Source of the DNA: Typha latifolia
Lineage: Eukaryota; Streptophyta; Magnoliopsida; Poales; Typhaceae
Length of the DNA stretch: 64,000 nucleotides
Reading direction: 5' to 3'
Assembly: GCA_019914945.1 (NCBI GenBank)
Contig: CM034102.1
Span: 6,995,501 to 7,059,500, forward strand
Shown piece after piece: positions 51,401-60,774 of the stretch. The translations under genes were made by a program, and so were the position numbers. The notes beneath the pieces were generated by a model. It had not been told where the DNA came from, did not search any database, and saw only the letters and a list, made by a program, of their open reading frames with translations. Position 1 is the stretch's first letter. Each line of letters begins with the position of its first letter.

Positions 51401-54400
51401 ATTAATCCATTTATGAAATCCTCATTGGCATAGGTGCCATAAATCTCAATTGACTGTGTATATTCTGGAAATTTCACTCTAAAGCCTCGTTTACTTTAGG
51501 AATAAAACCAATTCTAGAATAAATATTCATTTTTGATATTATCAAAATGAGGTCTTTATTCCAAAAATAGCTATTTTTATGTTTAACTATATTCTGGAAT
51601 AAAAATGTAATAATTATTTTTGATGTAATATAAAGTGAAGGAAAAGATAGAAAAAAATATTTTATTTTTTATAAAATTATCATAAATGCCCTTTGATTTG
51701 ATATAAAGTAAATTGATGTAATAAATTTCAAGGATAAATTAGTAATTAGGTTGGTGAGTGGTATAAAAATATAATTTTGATGAATAATTTTATATTCTAT
51801 AATGGGATTATTATGATGTTAGCGGTTATTTTGGAATAAGAAAAAAGTTATTCCTAAAAAAACGGAAGTTAAATAATCAACCTAAATTTTCGACTACACC
51901 TACCTCCTTCAGCTAGAATAGTGGAATTATGAAAAAGAACACTTATAGATGATTGAACAAGAACTTAACTTTGGGTTATTCTATATTGTCAGATATCTAC
52001 AGTAATGGGCTTCCATATTCAGTAGTGCTAGTAAATAAACAAATGATTTTGTAAAATGATGCATGGGTAATTCAAAGACTAAAGGAGATAGCACAAGTGT
52101 GCTAGACAAGCACTTGCCCCCTTAATGGAATCCATCATGTCAGAGCTGAGCATACTCTTTTCTAATTAGAAACCACCAAAGAAATAGAAGCAAAACAAGA
52201 ACAACTTCTCCTTCTAAAAGATGGTTGTTCAATAACTCAAAATAGGCTTCACTTCATGCATGGGTTACATGAATATCAAAAAGTACTAAAAACCCCTTCA
52301 TATTCCCACACACAATTCCAAGAGGCCTATTTACAAAATACTAAAGGACACTTTAATAGATAGTATAATAATGTTTCCATCAATCCATCTCCCACCATAA
52401 CGATAGGAAGTCAAATAGTCAAACTTAAATGAGAGATAACTCATGCATGCAACTGTGCAAGCAAGAGTTGGGTAGTGCACTCTATACGCATGGTTTTAGG
52501 ATTGGGCTTAAATAGCTAATGACTAATAACAAGATGAAGATGTAAAGTTGTAAACATCTTCATGCTACGTGCATAGCACAAAATACTTTGATATAGAGTC
52601 TCGGCTTCACATCATAGGCTCTTTAAATTAGCTTGCAACATTTAGCTTGTATGGCATTTATCACAGATGCTACCAGCATCGATGCATAATATATATAGTT
52701 AGTTTTCAGAGCTAAATATTACTTTCAATGATATCACACATGTAGCATCAAATAAATAAAGACATGTTCTCATTTACTTCCTTAACTGTTCGAATTAAGA
52801 TCAGCAATATTGTACACAACAGAATATCAAACATAAGTTTGAGTATATCACTAGAAAATTTTCAAAAATTAAGTTGTTCCAATCTTTAAAATTTAAACAT
52901 TTTTAATGTTACACTAAGAAGGCAGTCATTCCTTCTAAAAACGGCTGGACTCCCATTAAAACTAGGCCCTAAAGCTGGACAACATTCATTTACATCTTCC
53001 AATTCAGAAAAAATGTATTGGTTTTGGCTCAAAATATATCTAAAATTTCTTGACTGCTTCAAGTTGGTGTTTCTGCTACTTTTCAGTATCTACAGGTTTG
53101 CTAGTTTCAACCAATTCTGACTACTACAACTATTTCAATTGGAACACAATATATGAGCTTGAAGTGGTCAAAGAAGAAAGAAAATTAGGTCATCATTAAG
53201 TTTCTGTAAGTTTTATGAAAGAGTGCTTAGGACTCCATATATATATCTGATAGGGCACAAATACACGGTGCACCAAAGTTTACATTACAGCATACACCTA
53301 TTTTCATGATAATGGATGAATTTAACATGTAACAATATAAGTATAAATAAACAATTGATATTGCAAGATTACACATTATTTCTATAGTTAATTTCCTGAC
53401 TTAAATTATAAAATCACACACTCACACATATAGCATCAAAGAATGGATGAAAATGTATCCTCGACTCCTCGTTTACTTGATTCATTACTTCCTTACAATA
53501 TCATGGTTTAGAGGACATGAAATTGAAATAGAAGAAACTTTACACAAAATTAATGTAAAACACCACTTGAGGACATCAATATATTTTTAAAAGAAAACTT
53601 GTAGTTGGACATGTTCCAGAAGATGACATAATATTGAAACAAAATTGCATCTTGTTCAATCCCACAAGACAAATGAAGTGAAAAGAAAAAATTCCAAACA
53701 CTATACACATGACTAGATGAATTACAATCTGCTTCTAGAATAAGAAACATGATGATGACATAACACAAATCAAGAGTGCATCTGGGGCAAATATTGCATC
53801 AAGTCTACTGACTCCCCTTAAACATTTTAATCACAACAAAAAGAAATATGTAAAACAGTAGAAGACAATATCACAGGACAATGCGGCTTTTGTACCTATC
53901 ACGGTCTCCACTATGGTGGAGACCACGGTCATAGTCATCAGATCTATCTCGACCATGCTCCCTCTTTTCACTTCGCTCTCTGTGGTCTCTGTGAGGACGA
54001 TCACGATCCCGATCGCGATCCTTATCCTTATTCCTTCCCCTCTCTCGGTCCCTGTCCCTTCCCTTTTCCCTCTCCCTATCTCTGTCACGGTCTCGATCTC
54101 GATCCTTCTCCTTTTCTCTGTCTTTCTCCCTGCTTTTAGAGGACCCTCTTTCATAATCATGAGAATTATACTGCAAGTGCCAACAGGTGCTTGTTAGGAA
54201 AAAAAAAAGGAACTCATCAAAACACGATCTTTTAGAAACAAATACAGTATACATCAATGAAACAAACAATCGGCATGCATGAACTAAAATGCATCGACAA
54301 CGAGCATACTGTAAGTTTCAGCAATCTTGATTCCAATCACCAACACCTGACGCAATCAATTGGACACCTGACTATTATTAATAATATGAAATTCCCTCCG

Positions 54401-54828
54401 CAAACAGTAACAAAATATAGAAAGATTTTATTCCACGAAAAATAAAGGGCAAAAAAGTGTAGCACTCTGATCCCTTTAGAAAACCGAAATTCTAATAAAC
54501 TAACACTACAACTCAAAATCACCTCTAAAAGAGGCAAACCAAACCAAAATTTCGATTCTACAACCCAAATCATCAATATCCTGAATTATCATAAAAAACA
54601 TAACAGGAACAAATTCTCTACCAAAATTATCATCGTTCAGACGTGAAGAGAAAACCGATAAAACAATAGAAAAGGAAAAGGTATTCGCCGCTAGAAACCA
54701 AAGAAAACCTGGGATCTGGAATCTCCTAAGTCGTCGAAGCCGCTACTCCTCGGCGGAGGCGAAGAGTCGCCACCGTATCCGCCATAAGCGCCACCGTTGC
54801 CCTCGTACCTCTCACCGTAGTCGGTCAT
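33440..54828 (-). CDS. U2AF65: Splicing factor U2AF large subunit (U2AF65), complete
   Basis: Exons, in order: 54828-54709, 54170-53896, 48482-48381, 46846-46779, 46160-46090, 45959-45915, 45825-45766, 42124-42064, 41978-41866, 41762-41316, 34331-34196, 33933-33866, 33577-33440. They give 1704 coding bases, 567 residues plus TGA, with all junctions GT/AG and in phase. The protein is nuclear and binds the polypyrimidine tract at 3' splice sites with the small U2AF subunit. Domains: N-terminal MTDYGERYEGNGG; RD/RE-rich and RS region (about 45-165); the SKRISGFDM segment; RRM1 (about 233-305, VYVGGL); linker; RRM2 (about 354-432, RIFVGGLPYYFTEAQV); C-terminal UHM-type RRM (about 455-565) with the GRKFGG motif and end FAQGEYDG. 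Length fits plant U2AF65. Introns 2, 7 and 10 (5.4, 3.6 and 7.0 kb) are filled with transposons. Confidence 0.96.
34994..35690 (-). mobile_element. hAT-like non-autonomous element in U2AF65 intron 10
   Basis: The left side (TAAAATTCAGGATCGAGACA) and following AT-rich block are the reverse of the shared family 3' end. The right side carries GCCGATCCCAGACC-type words. Target duplication not recognised, so the right boundary is approximate. Confidence 0.5.
36742..37135. mobile_element. Copy of the 'tacccctc' foldback MITE
   Basis: Words CATGTATACCCCTC, TCTCATAAAATCCATAG and TTTTCGCATGG, then the inverted arm (AAATAAGAAACTTTCGAGGG), match the element at 24947-25351. The hAT-like element at 37143 lies immediately next to it. 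Confidence 0.6.
37143..37995 (+). mobile_element. hAT-like non-autonomous element in U2AF65 intron 10
   Basis: Flanking 8-mers CTTTTAGT and CTTTTAAA agree at 6 of 8 bases. The right side holds the shared block (TTAGGCTTCATATATAACTA, then GGTGGCCGATATGTATCG) and ends AAAATCTTA. A 191-bp tandem duplication lies inside (37207-37397 and 37398-37588). Non-coding. Confidence 0.6.
37207..37588. repeat. Two-copy tandem duplication, 191-bp unit
   Basis: GAAACTAAATTTTTCTAAGA starts each copy (37207 and 37398), and both end with GAGCCCCTCCAGCTA. The copies differ at a handful of bases. Confidence 0.88.
38270..38980 (-). pseudogene. Ty1/copia integrase fragment in U2AF65 intron 10
   Basis: On the minus strand LRSDHGGEYT is read at about 38900-38870, then VAKRKNMTLVDMCHA, and further on ARFQNLASLDQRLKDVLLLD. 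This is the order of the copia integrase core C-terminal half and its linker. Stops and frameshifts are frequent and no LTRs were identified. It lies in the same transcriptional orientation as U2AF65. Confidence 0.72.
39075..39537 (+). repeat. Decayed hAT-like element end
   Basis: Right part (39370-39537) is the shared AT-rich block followed by a degenerate CTGATATGACTAATACA-type subterminal motif and GAATCTTA. Left part has GATCCGACCTGGATCC. The termini are not certain. Confidence 0.45.
42715..43519 (+). pseudogene. L1-type LINE reverse transcriptase fragment, first part
   Basis: Frames give NYALIYVIPKKQGAYLMEC, FRPISLLK, IDGCQSAFI and KGLLLELDFE, all landmarks of the plant LINE RT domain. 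An internal deletion near 43110 joins this to MGILDLQNMDVVLLAKRWWR and FWARLINQKYYE, from the C-terminal part of LINE RT. Stops are present. The sequence is cut at 43519-43527 by a hAT insertion and resumes at 44646. Confidence 0.75.
43528..44645 (-). mobile_element. hAT deletion derivative inserted in the LINE, perfect 8-bp TSD
   Basis: Starts CAGTGATGGCCGTGCCG and ends CGGCATGGCCATCCTTG (inverted ends), flanked by ACCTGGAT on both sides (43520-43527 and 44646-44653). GGCACG/CGTGCC words crowd both ends. On the minus strand, about 44217-43827 reads as a Tyr/Pro/Val-rich hAT C-terminal tail (PQHFYYTSYPQSAYAYG), in two frames. The rest of the transposase is absent. Confidence 0.85.
44646..44990 (+). 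pseudogene. LINE fragment, second part after the hAT insertion
   Basis: Removal of 43528-44645 plus one ACCTGGAT copy makes the LINE reading continuous (a GTWI-like word spans the junction). Beyond 44990 no LINE words can be followed. Confidence 0.5.
47150..47525. mobile_element. GC-rich MITE-like island in U2AF65 intron 3
   Basis: The left end has AAAAGGCATTCCTTGGCAAGG with GGCGG, and the right end CCGCCTTGGCGCCCGCCTTT, a rough inverted pair. The interior is GC-rich with GGCAAGCGACGGCAAGC-type words, in sharp contrast with the AT-rich intron. Target duplication unclear. Confidence 0.5.
47594..48083. mobile_element. hAT MITE (TAGGGGTGTAAAC ends), perfect 8-bp TSD
   Basis: 490 bp with left end TAGGGGTGTAAACAAGCC and a right end TTTTGACAGCCCTA that only loosely mirrors it, flanked by TATCTATC on both sides (47586-47593 and 48084-48091). 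The interior repeats GAGCCT/AGGCTC words and TATA runs. Non-coding. Confidence 0.85.
49528..50033. mobile_element. PIF/Harbinger-like MITE, TTA duplication
   Basis: Left end GGCCTTGTTTGCTTTGAGAT is roughly inverted at the right end (ATCATGAAATAAACAGGGGT). TTA lies on both sides (49525-49527 and 50034-50036). 506 bp, non-coding, in intron 2 of U2AF65. The class is inferred from the 3-bp TSD and terminal type. Confidence 0.65.
50186..50772. mobile_element. hAT MITE (TAGGGGTGAAAAC ends), perfect 8-bp TSD
   Basis: 587 bp with exact 13-bp inverted ends TAGGGGTGAAAAC / GTTTTCACCCCTA, flanked by CTTACATC on both sides (50178-50185 and 50773-50780). The interior is full of GGATATGGAT/ATCCGAT words. 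Non-coding, intron 2 of U2AF65. Confidence 0.92.
51483..51869. mobile_element. PIF/Harbinger-like MITE, TAA duplication
   Basis: 387 bp with left CCTCGTTTACTTTAGGAATA and right TATTCCTAAAAAAACGGAAG as rough inverted ends, and TAA on both sides (51480-51482 and 51870-51872). AT-rich interior. Same general type as 49528-50033. Confidence 0.7.
51873..53895. other. Remainder of U2AF65 intron 2
   Basis: No exon, RNA gene or bounded repeat is recognised in these 2 kb. Confidence 0.4.
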
Positions 54829-55020
54829 AATTTGACCCTAGTTCCACTTTCTCTTTTCGCCCTATGTTGTTTTTCTTCCCCCTCGCTTTTCCGTCGACTA
54901 ATTCTAGGGCATGGGGCGGTCGGATGAAGCTACAAGTAGAAAGCATTGGAAGCGGATCCGTTGTGGTTGCGGTTGCGGTTCGGTTCGAAGTATGACTTTT
55001 AGCCCCCTTCACTTAAGGAA
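54829..55020 (-). promoter_or_regulatory. Probable 5' leader and proximal promoter of U2AF65
   Basis: Directly upstream of the ATG at 54828-54826. It has relatively GC-rich sequence and a GGTTGCGGTTGCGGTTCGG stretch near 54964-54985 (plus strand). No TATA box can be fixed with confidence. Confidence 0.4.
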
Positions 55021-55640
55021 TAAACAAAGTACTGTTTCACAATACAACTAATTATTCCACGATATCAGCTAAACATCGTGATAGACATATTCCAGAATAT
55101 AAATATTATTTATTAAAATTATAATTCATATCACACACTAATCCAATTACTAATTTACCGTTGATTTAACTACAACCCCTTTTAAATATCTTATTATAAT
55201 TTATCACTCATCTTATCTCTCTCAATCATCTTATCATAATTCATTACTCATCACTTCTCTCTCAAACATCTTATCAATATCTTATCATAATTTATCACTC
55301 TTCTCTACTCTTTTATTTTATATTAAATAAATAAAATTCAATTTAAACAGCATAAAATATCAATAATTTAATATTTCATCAACTTAAACATGTTTTAAAA
55401 CGTATTATTATTAAATATTATTTTCATTTTATATACTTAAAATAAATATAAATATTATAAAATTATTAATAATATAATATTTAATCTATATAATAATTTA
55501 TTTATAAATTATCTTATTATTAAAATAATTTTTCTATATACTAATTACATCAAAAATATAATATTAATTAAACTAATATTTTATCAAAATAAATATTAAA
55601 TCATAGAAATAATTTCAGTCAAACATATTTTATCATGCAT
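55021..55640. repeat. AT-rich MITE-like stretch
   Basis: Repeated TTATCATAATTTATCACTC-type words (55190-55310) and long AT runs. The general look resembles the Harbinger-like MITEs at 49528 and 51483, but matched ends were not found. Confidence 0.4.
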
Positions 55641-55975
55641 TTGATTAGGCTGATCTGAGATATGAGTACAGTGGTGATATATATAGATGATTATACTGTT
55701 ATAGTTTTATGTCGGGATAATCTCTATCATGAGTATGCATGTTATAGACTAGCAAAAGTATACACGTGTTAGATATATGTTTAGAGTCGGCATTGCATCA
55801 TTTTTCTATTGGCTTCTTTACCATCTAAATTCCTGAGTTGCATGATTTATTGTCGTACTGGATATATGCATATGATTTATCATGTATAGGAAAATCATAA
55901 AAGTATATGCGTATGTGATGTGATGTAATATGATGTGATGGCTGAAACGGTATCTGGTCCAAACTAATACTGGAC

Positions 55976-56205
55976 ATACTCTTAGCGTATGGCAGAGTAT
56001 GGTAATAGCTGATGGTTGTACTCTTAGCATATGATATGGTACAACTATCATTGATATACCCTTAGCGTATGGCAGGGTATGATTACTTTCTTTTAAGATA
56101 CCCTTAGCGTATAGTAGGGTATGATTTATCTACAGAGATACCCTTAGCGTATGGCAGGGTATAATTCATCTACAGAGATACTCTTAGCGTATGACAGGGT
56201 ATGCT
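55976..56205 (+). repeat. Tandem array, about 40-bp unit, six copies
   Basis: The core CTTAGCGTAT (one variant CTTAGCATAT) recurs at 55981, 56022, 56061, 56103, 56143 and 56183, a spacing of 39-42 bases. Most units contain ATACCC ... GGGTAT, so each is an imperfect dyad. Confidence 0.88.
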
Positions 56206-56679
56206 CTGAGCTTGTGACATGATGTGTATCGAGTTTGGGGCCGAGTACCGTAGTCCAGCATGGTGGATGATATTCAGAGTTGAGATGGTTGATTATGATA
56301 GTAAGAGATATGTGGATTATATTTGGCTCTTACGATTATCTAGTGGTTGGCATCATTATTGATGTGACCAGTTTTATTATTGTTATACATAATATGTCGT
56401 TATATTCAGTGATGTTATATGATAATTTCATCATGTGATATATTTTTGGTTGAGGATATAATATGCTCATTCATGAGAATTAATTTTATTTATATATATA
56501 TGTCATTGATGATACATATATATCATGTTCATACATGGCATCATTGATTATCCAGTACATTATTTACTCTCTATTTGGCATTACTGATTCGGGGTAAGGT
56601 ATATTCACTGAGCATTTTGCTCATGACTCTCTTTATTTCTTTTCTAACCCTCTTAGATATGTGATACGTGATATCGACT

Positions 56680-57265
56680 TAGACATGATCAAATGGCTCA
56701 GCCTGCCCGTGCCCGGCCCAGACCCGGTTTAGGCCCGACCCGGCCCAAGCCCGAACTACCCATGGGCGGCACGGGCCAGCTCTTTGCCCGTCCGACCCGG
56801 CCCGAAAGCCCGCCCCTTTGGCCCGCAACTAAGCCCGCCCGTCTGCTACAATACTTGCCCTTCTGCTATAGTACTTGCCCTTCTGCTACAGTAATTTATC
56901 ACTGCTACAGTAAAAAATTTTTGGTATTATACCGTTTTGCATTATTTTAAGCACACATTTAAAAAATTTTAATTTATTTTAAATTTTTTAAAATGGAGGA
57001 ATATAAATATATATTTTTTAAAATAAGCTAATAATTAAAAAAAATTCTAAAAATAGCTAAAATATTGGTTGGGCCAAGTGATTGGTGGGTCAGGCCGGCC
57101 CGACCGGTTAGCCCGATCTCTCACGGGCCAACGGGTGGTAACAGGCTAGACTATTCTAGCCCGGCCCGAGTGATTGGTGGGTCAGGCCATGGACAAATAC
57201 TTAAGCCCGGTTGGCCCGAAGAGCCCGACCCGAACCCGTCCCGGCCCGCCCGATGATCATGTCTA
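56680..57265. mobile_element. hAT MITE rich in GGCCCG repeats
   Basis: Inverted ends TAGACATGATCA / TGATCATGTCTA, with flanking 8-mers TATCGACT and TAGCAACT (6 of 8 alike). The ends are dense in GGCCCG/CGGGCC words; the centre is AT-rich. 586 bp, non-coding; the open frames crossing it are fortuitous. Confidence 0.82.
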
Positions 57266-57772
57266 TAGCAACTTGAGATATCTTGAGAAGATATTTTAGA
57301 ATGATGATGAGGTGAACTATAGATGCGAGACAGTATAGATGATAGTTTAATCAGATATTGAGTTGTACTAGTATTTGATATTTGTATTCTTTTGCATTAG
57401 ACGATGATTTGGATATTACAGGTCGAATCATAGTGTACTCTTGTATTAGTTATTTTAGTTATATTTTGATGGTTTATTATGGCCTATGTGGGTCCTGCTA
57501 GATTATGTAGTGGTCTAATGTATATTATTGTGGACTAGGATATTCATATGTTAACCGATTTATTTGGTTAATAGTATGATTTATTTGGCGATGGATTATG
57601 TGATCATGGATAGGTTAGCATGTTTTATTTGATGATGTCGTGATTATATGTGTACATGAGAGTATTTGTGTGTGACGAGCCCCGCCCGACCTGTCGCGTG
57701 CGCTGTGCGTGCTGTGTGGGCGCGTGGGCGTACACGTGCCCGTGCTGGGCGGGGCGTTACACTTACGGTCGT

Positions 57773-58259
57773 CCACCACCACCTTTGGCCGTTCGTCACT
57801 CTTCGACGATCGCCTAATATCGATATTTATATTTCCTGCTCTACTATTTTAATTATATATTTTTATCTAAATATCTGATTGACGTGAAACAAAATCTATT
57901 AGAACCCTATCTCGTGAGGCTGCCACCACTTAAATTTTTATAATTTTTGTACATATGAATCGATCCAGATCTTATTCGTTACACAAACTCACATGATTTG
58001 CCCGATGATTACTTCTAATGTGTATGCCTTTGAGCTTTTCATAAAAAAATAAATAAATTATGTTTTAATTCATAACATTCCTAATGAAGTAATAAGAGCA
58101 ACAAATATAGTGTAAAAAAAATATTGTTATCATAAATTCAAAAATAACACACAAGGAATATATTTTAAAAATATTTAATGCTAAAAATGGTCTAATAGCA
58201 AAATTTTAATGGCTAAAAAGGAGATAGGGAATGCCCACAACTGCTTTTAGATTTAGAAA
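57773..58259. other. Unassigned intergenic stretch
   Basis: Nothing recognised. Confidence 0.35.
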
Positions 58260-59470
58260 GACTGGCTAGAGGATGCTAATGCTCTTAAAGAGGATTTCAT
58301 CAGTGTCATTAGTGATGGTTTAATTACTAGTGTGATTAACCATTCTTGGCTTTATAATATCGCTTTGAACAGCAAGCCTTATTATATGATTCTGATCTGT
58401 TTGTTGCTAAGGTTAATTTGAAGTTTTTCTATATCTAATAAGAGATGGGGTGTGAGGGTGTTGGGTAATTACTTTGATAGTGAGACCACTATCAAAAAAT
58501 GAATATCCATATATCGATTATTTCGTGTGAAGGTATTTGCATCTGTGATGAGGCTATGTGTGGTAAGCTAATAACTAAGACTACCCATAACCTTCTACAT
58601 AGCAATAACCCTAGGATAATAGAAAAGAATGAGGCCTTATGTAATTGTCTATTATTTACAAAATCATTTTTTTATGACGTGTTTTGGGGGAGAATTCTCA
58701 CTAGAAAGTATTTGAAATCTATTTTCTCTTGGTATGATCAGTCATGTCCCTTTTGTCTATTGCCCACTTACTTCTTGAATATAGGTGGGCCAAAAATCAT
58801 TTGGTATGTGCTCATCATGGCTTGTAAGTTTAATAAAATAGTATGAATATTGATACGAATGGTAGGTGACTAGAATTGAGTATTTGGGGGTGATAGTGAG
58901 AGGAATGTTCACATCATCAAAGCCTTATAGTTAACACTTGGTGAAAATTTTGGAAGGTCAGAAACAAATTGGTTTTTAGAGGTCAAGGAGAACTTTCTTT
59001 ATGCTTTGCAGGAGATCAAAAAGTTCACAAATGAGGCCTTGACTGTTCGCTACAAAGGAAATATCACTGCTTAGTAGGAGAAGGATTAGTGGATCCAATG
59101 TGAGCTTTTGGTTTCCGATTGATCAACATTAACACTGATGGGCTGAGCTCATTCACTTCGGTGGGTCAGTCAAATGGGAGTGCTATCTTTGTAAATGAGG
59201 TTACCCAATAATGAGTTTTTATTTACAGAAATGATAGTGATTGAGATAAATTCACTGCTTCAAATGAAGGTTGTTGCGGTGCACATGACTCTAGAAGAGG
59301 TTGTTAAGTGTGAAATACGAAATATCAATATGAAATCAAACTACAAATTCTTTGTTCGGCTAAAAACTATTTTGGCATATCAAAAACTTAGCGGAGATTG
59401 TAGAATTTATGAGTCAATACTTTGAAAGCATTAATGCTAAACATATTTTTCTTGAAAGAATCAAAGAAAA
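58260..59470 (+). pseudogene. Degenerate coding-like region, possibly the 3' half of a LINE
   Basis: Several plus-strand frames give protein-like text: SVISDGLITSVINHSWLYNI near 58300; the longest open stretch (58499-58846) with QSCPFC near its end; and ININTDGLSSFTS near 59130. CPFC is reminiscent of the zf-RVT region and INTDG of the RNase H-like domain at the end of plant LINEs. No single frame stays open. The identity is tentative. Confidence 0.35.
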
Positions 59471-59541
59471 GGACGGACTGCTTAGTTAACATTGGCATGA
59501 AATACAAGCTTGGGGTTTTGTATTATTGAGCCCATCTCTTA

Positions 59542-60455
59542 GAGAAACTCTAACCGGGCTCCAAATTCTAAATTTGAAGTTAGCAATAGTGGGGCTCCAA
59601 ATTTGGAGCCCCACCATGAAAATGGAGCGCGGCTCTATTTGTCATTTCAACCTTTTGAAATACCAAAATTGCCCAATAATTATTACATTCAATTGTATGC
59701 TTTATTAAATAATTTAGTTAGTTAAATTGAGTATATAATTAGTTTTACTAATTAATTTTTAACAAAAATAATACCATTGGAAAGGTCTCATCGAGACCTT
59801 TAAAACGAGTCTAATATTAAATTATTTTTAAGTTAATTTAAATTTAATTTTTTTATTATTTATAAAAATAAGTCTAATAAATTATGTGTCCTAAAATATA
59901 ATTACTCAAAATTATTTCCAATATAAATATTAAATATTAAAATACATTAGATATGAAATACATCAAACATGAAATACATTAAAAATGAAATCGGAACCGA
60001 AGCTAGTGGTTACGGAACCGGAACCGGTGACTACGGAGATGACTTACGAGAATATTAAACATCTATTGTTTTTATTATGGTTGGTTAATTTCTATTTATT
60101 TTATGTAATATAATTTTGATATTTTTAGTTAATAACGTGTATTACTTATTTCGATGTTTATTTCGTGTAATATAATTTCAATGCGTTTAATTAAAAAATT
60201 AGTAATTTAAAATTACTTATGAAACTATTAAATATTTGTCTTATTTTAAAATCTCAATATATTTTTTATTAAAAAATAATAACGCTAAGATAATCTATTA
60301 AGAAATTTAAAATAGCTAATATAATAATATATATTATATAATAGCTAATATAATAATATATATTATATTTTTATTTTAATATATACGGAGCACGGTGCTT
60401 TGGCTCTTGGTACATTTTTGGCTCCATTTTTTTCTCTAGCACTGTTGAGATGCTC
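59542..60455. mobile_element. PIF/Harbinger-like MITE upstream of CSN4, TTA duplication
   Basis: Left end GAGAAACTCTAACCGGGCTC, right end CACTGTTGAGATGCTC, roughly inverted, with TTA on both sides (59539-59541 and 60456-60458). The words around GAGCATCTC match a very common plant MITE end. It ends about 320 bases before the CSN4 start codon. A perfect palindrome lies at 59589-59614. Confidence 0.72.
59589..59614. repeat. Perfect 26-bp palindrome
   Basis: GTGGGGCTCCAAA followed directly by its exact reverse complement. It lies near the left end of the 59542-60455 MITE. Confidence 0.95.
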
Positions 60456-60458
60456 TTA

Positions 60459-60774
60459 GGTGCCTCATGAATTTTGTTTCTTTTACATTTTGATACCTGT
60501 GGTGCTTATTGCACAAAGGGCATGTAACTAGCTGCTGATTTCAGCTCTTTTTAACAGAAAATAAAATTTCACACACAAGGGGTTAAAAAAACCCCACAAA
60601 ATAATTTTATTACTCTTTTTTTGTAAGAAAAAGTTACTCAATCGCATATCTTCGTACCATCAAGCCATTGGAAGTTTGGAATCAGACCCAAACCCTCTCT
60701 TCTGGGTTCTCTCCGGCGACGCCATAGAAGCGCAGAGAAGGCAAAAGGATTCTTCCAAGGTCGAGCGCTTCACC
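60459..60774 (+). promoter_or_regulatory. Proximal promoter and 5' leader of CSN4
   Basis: Between the MITE and the ATG at 60775. The last 120 bases become GC-richer (leader-like). In-frame codons upstream of 60775 stay open, but there is no upstream ATG in that frame, so 60775 is the start. No TATA box fixed. Confidence 0.45.

Larger units (their letters stand above)
55650..57772 (+). repeat. LTR-like block (probable solo or truncated gypsy LTR)
   Basis: Near 56600-56650 it contains TTCACTGAGCATTTTGCTCA followed by a T-rich run, a signature seen in many plant gypsy LTRs. It ends in GGGCGGGGCGTTACA. No second LTR or internal region is present and the 5' end is not defined. It holds a tandem array (55976-56205) and a later MITE (56680-57265). 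Confidence 0.5.

Noticed and set aside
53831..54197. Alternative frames over the RD/RE repeat, including a plus-strand 94-codon frame
   Set aside because: Repetitive codons keep several frames open. Only the minus-strand frame giving RD/RE dipeptides joins exons 1 and 3 in phase.
56693..57256. Pro/Arg-rich open frames (56693-56950 and 57065-57256)
   Set aside because: They are translations of GGCCCG repeats inside a MITE with inverted ends and near-matching 8-bp flanks.
60676..60774. N-terminal extension of CSN4 upstream of 60775
   Set aside because: The frame is open but begins with TTG, not ATG. The ATG at 60775 gives the N-terminus expected for plant CSN4.
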